Assembly (NCBI RefSeq): GCF_947489035.1
Contig: NZ_CANLCI010000006.1
Location: 1-64,000, forward strand
DNA length: 64,000 bases
Origin: an uncultured Ferrimonas sp.
Lineage (GTDB): Bacteria; Pseudomonadota; Gammaproteobacteria; Enterobacterales; Shewanellaceae
Direction: 5' to 3'
Below the pieces are notes generated by a model. The model made no database searches, was not told where the DNA came from, and was given only the letters and a program-made list of their open reading frames with translations. How positions within the stretch are numbered: the stretch's first letter is position 1; the number at the start of each line of letters is the position of its first letter. Position numbers and translations under genes: made by a program. Shown piece by piece: positions 36,401 through 46,844 of the stretch.

Positions 36401-37493
36401 TGCGCAACAGATCCGCTCGCAGCGATTCGGTTAAGTTCGGCAATAAGCTGAGCAGCGGCTTGATCCCATCCAGTGGCACCGCATCCAGCTGCAACGACAG
36501 TTCATCTTCGCGCTGTTGCAACTGCAATGCGGTGACAGGCCACGGCTGGTTGTCGGTACTCAGTTGCAGTTGATTGCTGCCCAGTTGCCAGCCAGTACTG
36601 TTTGGCCGCCAAACAAAGCTGCCTTGGTCAATCTGCAGCTGATGTTGCTGTTGATCCTGCCAACGGAAGCGACTGCCATCGAGTTGCCACTGCGCTTGCA
36701 ACAGCCCCCGCTCAGTGAAGCTCAGCCAGCTTTCAAGATTAAGAACCCCAGCGTAGTGGCTGCCGCTAGGCTGCAGGTGGCGCAGCATCCAGTCGCCCAG
36801 ATCCAACTGCGCCGCTTGCAGGTACGCTCGGCCGTGGAAGCGCTCGGCGTCGCTTTGCTGCAGCTCTAATGACAGCTGCAGCTGTTCGTTATCTTGTCGC
36901 GACTGATCCAGATAGATGGTGCCTTGGCCGAGGTGACGTTGGCCGCGGTTGCGCCATTGCCACTGCGCCAGATGAATCGGGGGGTATTGGTGTTGGTTTA
37001 GCGTCAGATCAACGCGGATGTTGGCCAGCTCGAACTGGTCAATTTGTTGCAGCAGTAAGGTGCGCAGCGGCGTCAGTCGCGCAAGGTCGAAGTTGCTGTC
37101 GCCGCCACTGTCGAGGCGAAGCCCAAGGTGAACGCCATCGATGATCAGATCATCAAACTGCGGCTCGAGCGTCAGCAGCGAATTCCAAAAATCGAGCTTC
37201 AGTTCAACCAGCTCGATATCTAACGTTACCGGCAACGCCGTTTGCGCCGGTAACGATAACCCGCGCATCAACAGATGGGGGCCGCTGCGATGCCACTGCG
37301 CCCCTAACTCGTCAATCTTAAGCTCGATGCCGTAACGCTGATGCGCTACGTCCGCCAAGTAATCCCGGGCTCCGTCCAACTGCGGCAGCAGTGAACGCAC
37401 CAGGCTTACCGTCAGTGCCAGTAGCACCAACGCAAGGGCGATGGCGTTCCAGCACAGCCGGCCAGCACGCTGGCCCAGCCGAGCTAAATTCAC
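33387..37493 (-). CDS. yhdP: AsmA-like phospholipid transporter YhdP
   Basis: YhdP is a giant inner-membrane-anchored bridge protein that, with TamB and YdbH, moves phospholipid to the outer membrane. The 1368-residue product starts with GTG overlapping the rng stop (GTGA), has one N-terminal helix (AIALALVLLALTVSLVRSLL), a very long beta-rich body, and the AsmA/DUF3971-type C-terminal region (GEFSFTMTEGRLKQVSDRGTRLLSLFSLESL; ATDNARMDSNAGVLKVAGW). A proline/glutamine tail (about residues 1290-1368) and an internal Asp-Thr repeat tract are local features. Function is from the family. Confidence 0.94.
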   Translation of the reverse strand: MNLARLGQRAGRLCWNAIALALVLLALTVSLVRSLLPQLDGARDYLADVAHQRYGIELKIDELGAQWHRSGPHLLMRGLSLPAQTALPVTLDIELVELKLDFWNSLLTLEPQFDDLIIDGVHLGLRLDSGGDSNFDLARLTPLRTLLLQQIDQFELANIRVDLTLNQHQYPPIHLAQWQWRNRGQRHLGQGTIYLDQSRQDNEQLQLSLELQQSDAERFHGRAYLQAAQLDLGDWMLRHLQPSGSHYAGVLNLESWLSFTERGLLQAQWQLDGSRFRWQDQQQHQLQIDQGSFVWRPNSTGWQLGSNQLQLSTDNQPWPVTALQLQQREDELSLQLDAVPLDGIKPLLSLLPNLTESLRADLLRSSASGLIGPLTAQQHQQQWQLQLPFSELAWQQQGQLPGVRGLSGLLRWQGDWASVSLASNQFGLDWPQQLPQPLQLQRLQLQGQWLPQAQGSVLRLEQLQLHNNHVNVDLHAALQLPAQQSPQLQLAGQLQVADGREVNNYLPRVMGSKLADYLGGAIQAGRFSDGQLVWHGALDQFPYAEQQGRFLVGFTMEQLQFEFLPDWPAVTEATVAARFENAIMDLQLQQGQLAQLPLEQISVVIPALGQGSQLWINGQVSPTAAQAQSVLADTFLDRSVGGTLALLQPKQPLPLKLDLGFNLGPAVRDLPPTINGTVTLWNHDFWLAPLKLGLEQVRGELHFDRNRIWADNLMVNLFNQPAQVSLTGQAQEAGYGIDIGLTSQWQLARLPAQLDTPLTPFLSGGANLNGEIGLLVDRDGFSYTGELRSDLLGLGIDLPAPLGKASATETALQLRVLGDNQQGQVELELERQLGFIGAMDYQTPTLFNRYLLALQPKSLVLPTNEGGQVRWQSDQISLQPWLPLISAFSDERERQHGTTDADAAANNRRWFAPLAQVTLSTPQLQLYQLPLGAGQLTAQPNDDGWLLQLDTDRTDARAQITAAEQQVAVAIDAGFFRYGAEPADTDTDTDTDTDTVSSAATTAAEPFVAALASDIGQLPAMTIAMDTLQVDGMQLGPVSFRGAVEGNHYRIAALELGPAQHRLRAQGLWLPQGQTSRTRLNGSFNSEKSDDMLRRLGLEASIEDAKANMDFELSWDGAPWQLVPRRIDGEFSFTMTEGRLKQVSDRGTRLLSLFSLESLVRKLALDFSDVFGSGMHFEKFSADLHLNNGVATTDNARMDSNAGVLKVAGWTDLHSRQLDYQLSFSPAVASSLPAVVYLSTGTWAVGLGAFAVTKLLEPVIEVITQLRYHLSGTLDDPKLEEVERLKRNVEIRPAPSNDPASEPSAEPQPAAEPQAQSSAAQSAQPQGSGPSQPAPLPLAPQDAANIADKEPADAVPPITTDQPAQPQP
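34511..34546. repeat. Hexanucleotide tandem repeat inside yhdP
   Basis: TGTCTG repeated six times without error. On the coding strand it encodes alternating Asp-Thr. The 6-base unit keeps the frame, so copy-number change would lengthen or shorten a linker without breaking the gene. Confidence 0.95.
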
Positions 37494-39010
37494 ATCATCA
37501 CCACATCGAACTTGTCTTGGCTGTACAGCGGCTCAGGTTTCAAGCGCACTCGCTTACCCAAGAACACTTCCAACTCAGCCAAGCTGTGGGCTTCATCGCC
37601 AGCCAGCAATTGCTCAACTTGCGGGGCCACGTACACCACAAACTCATCCACTTCGTAGGCTTTGTTGACCCGCATGATCTCGCGGAAGATCTCGTTGCAG
37701 ACGGTTTCGGCGGTTTTCAACTGGCCGGTGCCACGGCAAGATGGGCACTCGCCACACAGGACGTGCTCAAGGCTTTCGCGGGTGCGTTTGCGGGTCATCT
37801 CAACCAAGCCCAGCTGCGACAAACCGCTGATGCTGGTTTTGACCCGATCTTGCGCCAACGCCAGCTCCAAACCGTGCAAGACTCGCTGTTTATGATCCTC
37901 TGACACCATGTCGATAAAATCGATGATGATGATCCCCCCCAAGTTCCGCAGCCGCAGCTGGCGCGCGATCGCTTGGGTCGCTTCTTGGTTGGTGTTGAAG
38001 ATGGTCTCTTCCAGATTCCGGTGGCCAACAAAGGCGCCGGTGTTGATGTCGATGGTGGTCATCGCTTCGGTCTGATCGATGATCAGGTAACCGCCGGATT
38101 TCAGCTCCACTTTGCGCTGCAGCGCTCGCTGAATCTCGTTCTCAACATCAAACAGATCGAAGATCGGCGCCTTGCCACGGTACAGCTCAAGCCCCGCGCT
38201 CAGCTCTGGGGTAAACTCGGCCACAAACTCTTTCAGTTCGTTGAATTCGGTTTCCGAGTCGACCTGCACCCGATCCAAGGTGCACACCGCCAGATCGCGC
38301 ACAATCCGCAGCGGCAGCGACGGCTCTTCGTACAACAGCGACACGGGGTTTTTCTTGCTGGTTGCTGGGCGCTTGCTGCGCTCCTGCACCTTGCGCCAAA
38401 TGCGGCGTAAAAAGGCGGCGTCGTGGGCCAGCTCGATTTCCGAGGCGCTGTCAGCAGCGGTACGAATAATAAAGCCGCCATCGCTATCCACAAACTGACC
38501 CACGATCGACTTCAATCGATCCCGCTCGCGCGAGTCTTCCACCCGCTGCGACACGCCCACGTGGGCGGAATCCGGCATAAACACCAGATAGCGAGATGGC
38601 AGGGTAATGTCGGTGGTTAACCGAGCGCCTTTGGTGCCCAGAGGATCCTTGACCACCTGCACCACAATGTCTTGGCCTTGGCGCACCAAGCTGGCGATGT
38701 CTTCGCCGCGAAACTGCTTGGCTTCGGCCACATCAACGCATTCGGTGTGCGGCACGATGTCCGAGGCGTGCAGGAAGGCCGCGCGCTCTTGGCCGATATC
38801 CACAAATGCGGCTTGCATCCCTGGTAAGACGCGGGTGACCTTGCCACGGTATATGTTACCGACGATGCCACGCCGCGAACGGCGCTCAATGTGCACCTCT
38901 TGCAGCATGCCGTGTTCCACCAGCGCCACTCGGGTTTCCGTTGGCGTGGTGTTGATCAGCAGCTCGGTGCTGATGCCATTACTGATTCTGTTGACCATTG
39001 CTTGCGTCAT
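37490..39010 (-). CDS. rng: Ribonuclease G
   Basis: RNase G is an endonuclease that matures the 16S 5' end and cleaves some mRNAs. The 506-residue product has an S1-like region (GIVGNIYRGKVTRVLPGMQAAFVDIGQERAAFLHASDI), the catalytic metal site (EAMTTIDINTGAFVGHRN; GGIIIIDFIDM) and the zinc-link pair CGECPSC after EHVL. It is about 17 residues longer at the N-terminus than E. coli RNase G. Three bases separate it from maf; it overlaps yhdP by GTGA. Confidence 0.97.
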   Translation of the reverse strand: MTQAMVNRISNGISTELLINTTPTETRVALVEHGMLQEVHIERRSRRGIVGNIYRGKVTRVLPGMQAAFVDIGQERAAFLHASDIVPHTECVDVAEAKQFRGEDIASLVRQGQDIVVQVVKDPLGTKGARLTTDITLPSRYLVFMPDSAHVGVSQRVEDSRERDRLKSIVGQFVDSDGGFIIRTAADSASEIELAHDAAFLRRIWRKVQERSKRPATSKKNPVSLLYEEPSLPLRIVRDLAVCTLDRVQVDSETEFNELKEFVAEFTPELSAGLELYRGKAPIFDLFDVENEIQRALQRKVELKSGGYLIIDQTEAMTTIDINTGAFVGHRNLEETIFNTNQEATQAIARQLRLRNLGGIIIIDFIDMVSEDHKQRVLHGLELALAQDRVKTSISGLSQLGLVEMTRKRTRESLEHVLCGECPSCRGTGQLKTAETVCNEIFREIMRVNKAYEVDEFVVYVAPQVEQLLAGDEAHSLAELEVFLGKRVRLKPEPLYSQDKFDVVMM

Positions 39011-39013
39011 CTA

Positions 39014-39595
39014 CTACTGCTCCGTGGCTGCTGATGCGTTAAGCAACTGTTTGGTTTCCACTAAAGGTAACCCGACTACTGCGGAATAGCTGCCGTTAAT
39101 TGCCACCACAAAATTTCCGCCCAGCCCCTGAATGCCGTAACTGCCTGCTTTGTCAGCGGGTTCGCCGCTGTGCCAATAAGCGTCAATGTCGGCTTCGGTT
39201 AACGGGCAAAATTCCACTTCGGTGTGGATCAATTGGCGTTGGCAGCCGCTGCGTGTGGCCACGGCAATGGCGGTCATCACTTGGTGACGGCGGCCGCTTA
39301 AGCCGCGCAACATCGCCTTGGCATCGGCTTCGTCCCGCGGCTTACCGAGGATCTGCCCATCCAACACCACAATGGTGTCCGAGCCTAGCACCTGCACCGG
39401 CGCATCGCCCGCCAGCAACGCCAAGCCCGCCTGCGCCTTGCCTTGGGCCAGCCGCAGCACTAAATCCGCCGCGGCTTCACCGGGCAATGGGGTTTCATCC
39501 AGCTGCGGAGACAGCAAGTCAAACTGGTAGCCCAGCTGCGCCAACAGCTGTTGCCGCCGTGGCGAGGTCGACGCCAAGTAGAGAGAGTTCATCAT
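39014..39595 (-). CDS. Maf-family nucleotide pyrophosphatase (YhdE type)
   Basis: Maf proteins hydrolyse dTTP/UTP and modified nucleotides and are linked to septum control. The 193-residue product has the N-terminal [18 protein letters not shown], the [17 protein letters not shown] core and [13 protein letters not shown]. The position after mreD and before rng matches YhdE (dTTP/UTP type). TAATG coupling to mreD. Confidence 0.94.
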   Translation of the reverse strand: MMNSLYLASTSPRRQQLLAQLGYQFDLLSPQLDETPLPGEAAADLVLRLAQGKAQAGLALLAGDAPVQVLGSDTIVVLDGQILGKPRDEADAKAMLRGLSGRRHQVMTAIAVATRSGCQRQLIHTEVEFCPLTEADIDAYWHSGEPADKAGSYGIQGLGGNFVVAINGSYSAVVGLPLVETKQLLNASAATEQ

Positions 39596-40086
39596 TAACG
39601 GATCTTAAATCGACGGCGAATTCGGCCCAACAGCCAAAATGCCCAAGGCCATAACGCCGCAGTAAGCAGCGCCGGTTGCAGGTAGGCAAGGCTGATGCTG
39701 ATGCTGGCGTTACTGAGGTACTCAACCAGGTAGATCACCAACTGAGTGAGCATGGCAAACAGCCCGACTAACAGCAGCTGCTGCACCATGGTGAAGTGGC
39801 GCAAGCGCTGGTATTGCACTGCCACCAAAAACGCCACCAGCGACAGCCCTAAGCCGCGCACCCCGAGGGTGCCGCCTAGCAGCACATCCAGCACCACCCC
39901 CACCACACAGGCAGAGAGAATATTGAAACGATGGGGCAGAGTCAGTACCCAGTACACCACCGTCAGCAGCACCCAGTCTGGGCGCCAACCTTGCAGCACT
40001 TGGGGTAATGGCATCACTTGCAGCAGCACCGCCACCAACAAGGTAAGCCACAGGATCCCGCGGCCAGAGGCGCGTTCGTTATTCAC
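39595..40086 (-). CDS. mreD: Rod shape-determining protein MreD
   Basis: MreD is a polytopic inner-membrane protein of the Rod elongation complex. The 163-residue product has about five hydrophobic segments ([39 protein letters not shown]-like [22 protein letters not shown]). It starts with GTG inside the mreC end (8-base overlap). Confidence 0.94.
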   Translation of the reverse strand: MNNERASGRGILWLTLLVAVLLQVMPLPQVLQGWRPDWVLLTVVYWVLTLPHRFNILSACVVGVVLDVLLGGTLGVRGLGLSLVAFLVAVQYQRLRHFTMVQQLLLVGLFAMLTQLVIYLVEYLSNASISISLAYLQPALLTAALWPWAFWLLGRIRRRFKIR

Positions 40087-40906
40087 TTTGAGCCTCCTCG
40101 TTATGCCACAGCAGCAGCAGGTAGCGGATCCGCTCTAGCTGTGCCGTGGGCTCCGCTTTGATTTGCGCAAACGTCGCCCCTTCGGCCCGCACCACCGAGG
40201 TGATCCGTGCCACCGGATAGCCTTCAGGAAAGCGCCCACCCAAGCCGGATGAGGTCAGTAAGTCGCCTTGGCGCAGATCGGTGTTCATCGCCACATTGGG
40301 GATGTCCAACAGATTGGTGTGGCCATCGCCGTGGGCAATCGCCCGCACGTCATTGCGGCTGTTCCGCACCGGAATAGCGTGGGTTAAATCGCTGATCAGC
40401 AGCACCCGTGCCGTGGCTTGGCTGACTTCAATTACTTGGCCAACCACCCCAAGGCTGTCTAACACCGGCTGGCCTAGATAGACGCTGTCGCCGCTGCCTT
40501 TGTTGATCAGCACTTGGTGTTTAAAGGGGTCGTGATCAACCGCCATCACTTCAGCCACCACCCGGCGCGAGTCCACTTTGGTGGGCGAGTCGAGCAGCGC
40601 CCGCAGCCGCTGGTTTTCTTGTTCTAAGTGGCTTAACCGCTGCAACCGCTCAGAATTCAGCAACTGTTGCTGCTGCAGCTTGCGGTTGTCTGCCAAGATG
40701 CTAGCGCGGCTGGCGACCCGATCGCTCACGCCATCGAACAACGCCGATGGCATCGAAGCAAGGTATTGAATGGGACTGACTACAGTCGCGAGGGTGGAGC
40801 GCAGCGGCGCCAGTTGCTGATTAAAAAAAATCAGCCCCAGACAGAACAGCACCGCCATAGTTAGGCGGTACTGCAGTGCGATGCCTCGCAGGAAAAATGG
40901 CTTCAT
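40079..40906 (-). CDS. mreC: Rod shape-determining protein MreC
   Basis: MreC is the periplasmic scaffold that activates the PBP2-RodA synthase. The 275-residue product has an N-terminal membrane helix (LTMAVLFCLGLIFF), a coiled coil (about residues 65-105; NRKLQQQQLLNSERLQRLSHLEQENQRL) and the beta-barrel domain (DPFKHQVLINKGSGDSVYLGQPVLDSLGVVGQV; GDLLTSSGLGGRFPEGYPVARI). 14 bases after mreB. Confidence 0.96.
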   Translation of the reverse strand: MKPFFLRGIALQYRLTMAVLFCLGLIFFNQQLAPLRSTLATVVSPIQYLASMPSALFDGVSDRVASRASILADNRKLQQQQLLNSERLQRLSHLEQENQRLRALLDSPTKVDSRRVVAEVMAVDHDPFKHQVLINKGSGDSVYLGQPVLDSLGVVGQVIEVSQATARVLLISDLTHAIPVRNSRNDVRAIAHGDGHTNLLDIPNVAMNTDLRQGDLLTSSGLGGRFPEGYPVARITSVVRAEGATFAQIKAEPTAQLERIRYLLLLWHNEEAQSE

Positions 40907-40920
40907 CGCCGCGACAATCC

Positions 40921-42072
<1,152 letters not shown>

Positions 42073-42094
42073 TTAGTTGTGGCGGTTTTTTCTG

Positions 42095-45000
42095 TTAGCG
42101 CAGTTCGCGTCGGTAGATCACCCGATCATTACCGCGAAAGCGGCCAAAACTGAGTTGGGCTTTGGGGTTGCATTCGCTGGCCGTCGCGCCAATAAAACAG
42201 TGGCGACCCACTGCATCCTCGCTGATATCACGACGCCACCACCACTGCAGATGATCGGTGCTGCCATCCAACCGCTGCTCTGCGGTTAACACTCGCACCG
42301 TGTTGTTCGCGGGCACCGTAACCGCACCAGCCCCTTGGCTTAACAACGCGCCCGTGCTGGCAATGGTGCTGCCATCGGACAGTTCGATGTCGTTGATCAC
42401 CGTGCAGCTGTCATCGAGGTTGGTTTGGTAGCGGCCACTGCTGTTAAAAAACTGCGCTTGCAGCGGCAAACGCAGTGGCTGGGTTTCGCTGCCAAACACC
42501 GAGCGCAGCTCGATGCGGCCATCGCGCCACTGGTTGCCGCTAATGGCAGCAAAGGTCACCGTTTCACAGCTGCCGGTGGCCGATGCACGCACACAAATGC
42601 CATCCGCATCGGTCACACTGGCTGCGGTTACGGTCAGATCGGTCAAGCCATCGTAGGGAACATGGGGGCTGTCGGCGCGAGAATAGCTGACCAGAGCGTT
42701 ATTCAGCAGCAGCGTTTGCGCGTCGTTATCGCGCAAGTTGTTGAGCGGCGATGGCGCCGACACCAACACCCCTGCGGGGGCTCCGGCATCGGCGGCGGTA
42801 AGCGCAGAGGTTGCACCGAAGTCCCAATACTCACCCCGGTAGTTTTGGGTTTCACTGCCACCAATGGCATACCCTTTGATGGTGAGCATCGGCGCTAACC
42901 CCGGCTTAAAGCCGATCTGCTGGCCGAAGTAGCTCATGTCATTACAGAACCCCTGCAGCTGCGGGCTGTTTTGCTCGGCCTGCAAATAAGCCGGCGTAAA
43001 GCGGCCAATGGCGTCGCTGGAATAACGATCTTTGCTGATGCTGCCCCCCAGATAACCGATATCCAGTTGCGGCTGCCAACGGAACGCGCCAACTTCATCG
43101 CTTTGCGTCACGATGGTTGCCCGGCCTTGAGCCGCAGCGGCAAACACCGCATTGGTCATCACGCTGTTGTTTTGGCCCCCCGCGGGGGACAACAACTGGG
43201 TTTGCAGCGAAAAGCCACTGTGGATGAAGTTTTGCGCCACGGGGTTGTCGCTAAAATCCGTATCGCCCTCTTGCTGATAACAGGCGGCGGTGACGTTCAG
43301 ATCGAAATCCTGCCCCGCCGCGGCGGCGATGGCGCAGCTGGCATCGGCACTGCTGCAGGCTTTGGCTGAGCTGATGTGAAAGCCCACCGGCAGCAGATCC
43401 AGATTGGTGTTGCCCGCCAGTTCAATGGGCTGGCCATTCGGGCTTTGTTGGTAGGACGCCGACAGTTGCAAACGGCCAACATCGCTGTATTGATAGGGAA
43501 TTGTGGCGGCGCCAAATTCATCAAAGGTTAACTGCCGAACTTGGCTGCTGCCGAGCGGCAGCGCACTGCCGTTAAGCGTGAACTCGGGCGATCCCACCGG
43601 CGCCGCGGGGCTGACCGCCGCCAACGCGAAGGTCAGATCTTGCTCACCGGTAAACAGAGGATCACACTGCAGGGGATCGGTTGCACTGGCGATCACCGCT
43701 TGGATCCCTATGCTGTGCTGTTTGCAGCCCAGCGCCGGTGGTGCCGTAAGCTGCAGCGCCGCATTTTGATAAGCGATGGCGCACTCACTGCTTTCAAGCC
43801 CAGCGACAAAACAGCGGCTGCTGCCGTTGTCATTAACGTTGAGGCCAATCTGCAGTGGCGCGCTGAGATCGCTCGGATCCGGGTGCCAAACGTTAACGCT
43901 GGTTTCCCCAGTAAAGGTGAGTGTTTGCGTTCCAAGGGTGCCGTCATTGAAGGTCAAACCGACGCTGACGGCATCATCCAATAAGGTATTACAATCCCGA
44001 TCTAAGCACGCTTTGATGGTGATGGTTTCCGGCAGACACGTCACCCCAGCGCCATCGTGGCTGATGTGATAGAAGTGCAACTCATCCGTCGGTGCCTCAA
44101 TGGCCACAATGCCGTATTGCTCACTGACGTGACTTTGATCGCTATCGTGGGCCAAGTCCTCTTCCAAGATGACGTTAATGACGTTTTCGGTCACTTTACA
44201 GAATCGGGTCCAACCGCCATCACCACCAGAGCGGGTGCGCTTGTTACCAAAGGTCAGTGGTGGGCTTGGGAACGGTTGATTCCAAGCCACATCGTATTGG
44301 GTTTCACACTGCTGTTGCGGGCTGCGGACCTTATCAAAGGTGTGGTTGGTCACGTCGGTACGGGTCTCAAGACGACGCACTTCGCCATTCAGCATCACTT
44401 CGCCACTGCCTGCGACGGCCAGCCACGCAATCTGTTCTTCGGTATCAACCGTGGGGCTAAGCTCGTTCGAATCAAGCCCAATATCAACCCGATTGCTGTT
44501 GAGATTGACGGCACGGGCGGTCAGAAAGTCATCTCGGCCGTTGCCGTTGGCCTGCCCTTGGATCTGCACCAAAAAGCCCGGCGCTTGGGCAAAGTTGGTT
44601 TCAAAATTGACTCTGGCCCCATCGGCATTGGCACAACCATTTTGTCGATTGGTGTACTTGCCCCGTACCGCACAGGTGGCAACAACGCCAGCTTCCACTT
44701 CGGCCACCACATCACCACTGGCGCTGATTAACTGCTGCTTGCCTGGGCTAACCACGAGCACATCGATGTACTCGATCTCAACGGTACGAAAACCCCCTTT
44801 ATTCTGGGTGGGTGTCCACACCACAATCGAGACTTCGTCTTTGCTCACTGCGGTTACCGCCACATCCGCGGGCAGCTGGCTACCGGCCGCATTGGCTTTG
44901 GTTGGTGACGACAAGAACACCAACGGCGGCTCTGGGTGATCGTAATCTTTGATCTCAATGGTGGCGCTGTCGTCCACCCCAAGGCCTACTCGAAAAGCGC

Positions 45001-46372
45001 GGAAATAATCCGGGTAATCGGGCTCACACAGATCGCGGATCTCATCAGGCACAACCGCGTCATCGCGCACCGCTTGCGCGTTATTGTTTAAGATCACGCT
45101 GGTGGCCGCCGCGGCCCCCGTCACCTTGGCCTGATTGCTCATGGTTAACTGGCCACTGGCGTACAGCAAGCCCGTGAATTGAGCCTGCTGGGTTAAGGTC
45201 ACGTCGCCGTTCACAAACAACTGCCAATGGGCACTGCCATCGGTTGGGGTAAAGTGCTGACCATCTTGCAACGTTAAACCGCTATTGATGACCCACTTGG
45301 CATCGCCGTGAACAATAAAATCATCACCAAAGTAGCCAGCGCCACTGTTGCCCACACTGGCAAAGGTGTAATCGCCACCCGCCCAATGAATCGCCCCCGC
45401 GTTCGCGCCAACCGTGAAGTTGCGGTAGTAATGCGGCTGGAATTCAATTTGGCTGTTATTTTGATTCAACAGCTGCACATCGCCATAACCGGTAATGCGG
45501 ATACGTTCAGAACCGCTACTCAAAATTTCTGCGGTGTTGGTTAGGCTTAATGCTTCTACCGCAACGGCCCCGCCGTCATTAATCCGCACATCCGCTTGAT
45601 TACGTAACTGCACCGTTTCTGCGGTTAATTGCGATAACTCAACCTTGGCGTTGTTTTCAACACGCAGCAGTTGCAACGGCTCATCCAGCAGCTGCCCTTG
45701 AAGCTGGCTGTTATCACTTAATAGCCAATCACCAAACCCCTTTAAGGTTAAGGTGCCGCTGGAGGCAGAAATGCGGCTTTGCCCCAACATGGTTAAGTCA
45801 ACAATTTCGATGGTGCGGTTGCCGCTGCTGGCGATCCCCCCGCTGTTATTCGTGGTGTTGATCGTCGCGGTTTCGATCTGCAATCTGCTGCCTTCATCGA
45901 CCAGCAAACGGCCTTGGGCACTGATATTAAGCGTTTCGATGTAGTTCGTATTATTGATGCGAGCTTGGCAGTTACCGCTGATGGTAACGGTCCGATAGCG
46001 AAGCTTATTATTGATGTTTACCGAGCCGCTGCTACAGCTGAAATTGCCACCGGGGTTACGATTAAAGGCGTTTGTCCCAGCGGGGAAATCGTTAGGATCG
46101 GTCACCGTGGGCAGAACCAGTGGCACCGAACTGGTGCCACTGATCTGGCATTCTTGGTTATCGCAATGATCATTACTGCCATTGTTGGCGAACTGCTGGC
46201 TGGTGAATTCCAGCAAGCGATCCGTTTCACCAATAATGTCGCTGTTTGCCGCCAGCGTTAACTTGCCGCCACTGTGGCTTTGCAACACACTGGGAAACGC
46301 CGCATCACACTGTGGCAAGGCCATCACGCTGCCACTCACCAAGGCTAAACTCACGGCCAGCAACTTAATCAT
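42095..46372 (-). CDS. mshQ: MSHA biogenesis protein MshQ
   Basis: MshQ is the large, poorly understood last gene of MSHA loci, probably surface or periplasmic and perhaps a tip adhesin. The 1425-residue product has a signal peptide (MIKLLAVSLALVSGSVMA). An N-terminal third (about residues 100-430) resembles a beta-helix with repeated short strands (ETLNISAQGRLLVDEGSRL; TLTMSNQAK-type repeats). A central part has SYAHD-like beta domains, and the C-terminal 600 residues match the cysteine-rich MshQ/DUF6701 region (CFVAGLESSECAIAYQNAAL; WWWRRDISEDAVGRHCFIGATASECNPKAQLSFGRF). I did not recognise the LamG domain found in some homologues. It overlaps mshP by 8 bases. Confidence 0.88.
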   Translation of the reverse strand: MIKLLAVSLALVSGSVMALPQCDAAFPSVLQSHSGGKLTLAANSDIIGETDRLLEFTSQQFANNGSNDHCDNQECQISGTSSVPLVLPTVTDPNDFPAGTNAFNRNPGGNFSCSSGSVNINNKLRYRTVTISGNCQARINNTNYIETLNISAQGRLLVDEGSRLQIETATINTTNNSGGIASSGNRTIEIVDLTMLGQSRISASSGTLTLKGFGDWLLSDNSQLQGQLLDEPLQLLRVENNAKVELSQLTAETVQLRNQADVRINDGGAVAVEALSLTNTAEILSSGSERIRITGYGDVQLLNQNNSQIEFQPHYYRNFTVGANAGAIHWAGGDYTFASVGNSGAGYFGDDFIVHGDAKWVINSGLTLQDGQHFTPTDGSAHWQLFVNGDVTLTQQAQFTGLLYASGQLTMSNQAKVTGAAAATSVILNNNAQAVRDDAVVPDEIRDLCEPDYPDYFRAFRVGLGVDDSATIEIKDYDHPEPPLVFLSSPTKANAAGSQLPADVAVTAVSKDEVSIVVWTPTQNKGGFRTVEIEYIDVLVVSPGKQQLISASGDVVAEVEAGVVATCAVRGKYTNRQNGCANADGARVNFETNFAQAPGFLVQIQGQANGNGRDDFLTARAVNLNSNRVDIGLDSNELSPTVDTEEQIAWLAVAGSGEVMLNGEVRRLETRTDVTNHTFDKVRSPQQQCETQYDVAWNQPFPSPPLTFGNKRTRSGGDGGWTRFCKVTENVINVILEEDLAHDSDQSHVSEQYGIVAIEAPTDELHFYHISHDGAGVTCLPETITIKACLDRDCNTLLDDAVSVGLTFNDGTLGTQTLTFTGETSVNVWHPDPSDLSAPLQIGLNVNDNGSSRCFVAGLESSECAIAYQNAALQLTAPPALGCKQHSIGIQAVIASATDPLQCDPLFTGEQDLTFALAAVSPAAPVGSPEFTLNGSALPLGSSQVRQLTFDEFGAATIPYQYSDVGRLQLSASYQQSPNGQPIELAGNTNLDLLPVGFHISSAKACSSADASCAIAAAAGQDFDLNVTAACYQQEGDTDFSDNPVAQNFIHSGFSLQTQLLSPAGGQNNSVMTNAVFAAAAQGRATIVTQSDEVGAFRWQPQLDIGYLGGSISKDRYSSDAIGRFTPAYLQAEQNSPQLQGFCNDMSYFGQQIGFKPGLAPMLTIKGYAIGGSETQNYRGEYWDFGATSALTAADAGAPAGVLVSAPSPLNNLRDNDAQTLLLNNALVSYSRADSPHVPYDGLTDLTVTAASVTDADGICVRASATGSCETVTFAAISGNQWRDGRIELRSVFGSETQPLRLPLQAQFFNSSGRYQTNLDDSCTVINDIELSDGSTIASTGALLSQGAGAVTVPANNTVRVLTAEQRLDGSTDHLQWWWRRDISEDAVGRHCFIGATASECNPKAQLSFGRFRGNDRVIYRRELR

Positions 46373-46844
46373 ACGCCAGTACCTCTATCACTTGCTCTGC
46401 TTTGGCGGCACCGCGACCGCACGAGGCGGTGGCGGTTAATAAAAATCGATCGCTAACATCATCGCCGGGGGCGGCGGTTTGCGTAACGCAGTTAAGCGCC
46501 ACTTGGCAGTGGCTAAAACCGCTGCCGCTGGTTAGGCCACTGCTGGGGGTGAGACTCGTACTGCTGACGCCGGTGCAGGCGCTCACGGCGGTTTCAGCGC
46601 CGCGATTCAGCACCCGCGCCAGCGCCCAATCGGCACCGCTTTGGGCGGCGGCCCAAGCTCGGGTTTGGTTCACATCAAGGCTTAGGTTGCTGTCTTCTTG
46701 GCGCAGATTATTGGTGAGCACCATCGCCAGCGACGACATCACCACAATCACGAAAATGGCGATCACCAAGGCGGAACCGCTTTGCTGGCTGCGGCGCGAT
46801 TGCTGCCTTTGATGCTGTTGATTCCGCGTAATTCTAAGGCACAT
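46365..46844 (-). CDS. mshP: MSHA biogenesis protein MshP (PilX-like minor pilin)
   Basis: The ~159-residue product has an N-terminal hydrophobic segment (SGSALVIAIFVIVVMSSLAMVL) after a basic stretch, without the Glu5 of major pilins, as in PilX/MshP, and two cysteine pairs in the C-terminal half. The start is uncertain: GGAGG stands 6 bases before a TTG at 46850 and 12 bases before the ATG at 46844. Overlaps mshO and mshQ. Confidence 0.85.
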   Translation of the reverse strand: MCLRITRNQQHQRQQSRRSQQSGSALVIAIFVIVVMSSLAMVLTNNLRQEDSNLSLDVNQTRAWAAAQSGADWALARVLNRGAETAVSACTGVSSTSLTPSSGLTSGSGFSHCQVALNCVTQTAAPGDDVSDRFLLTATASCGRGAAKAEQVIEVLAYD

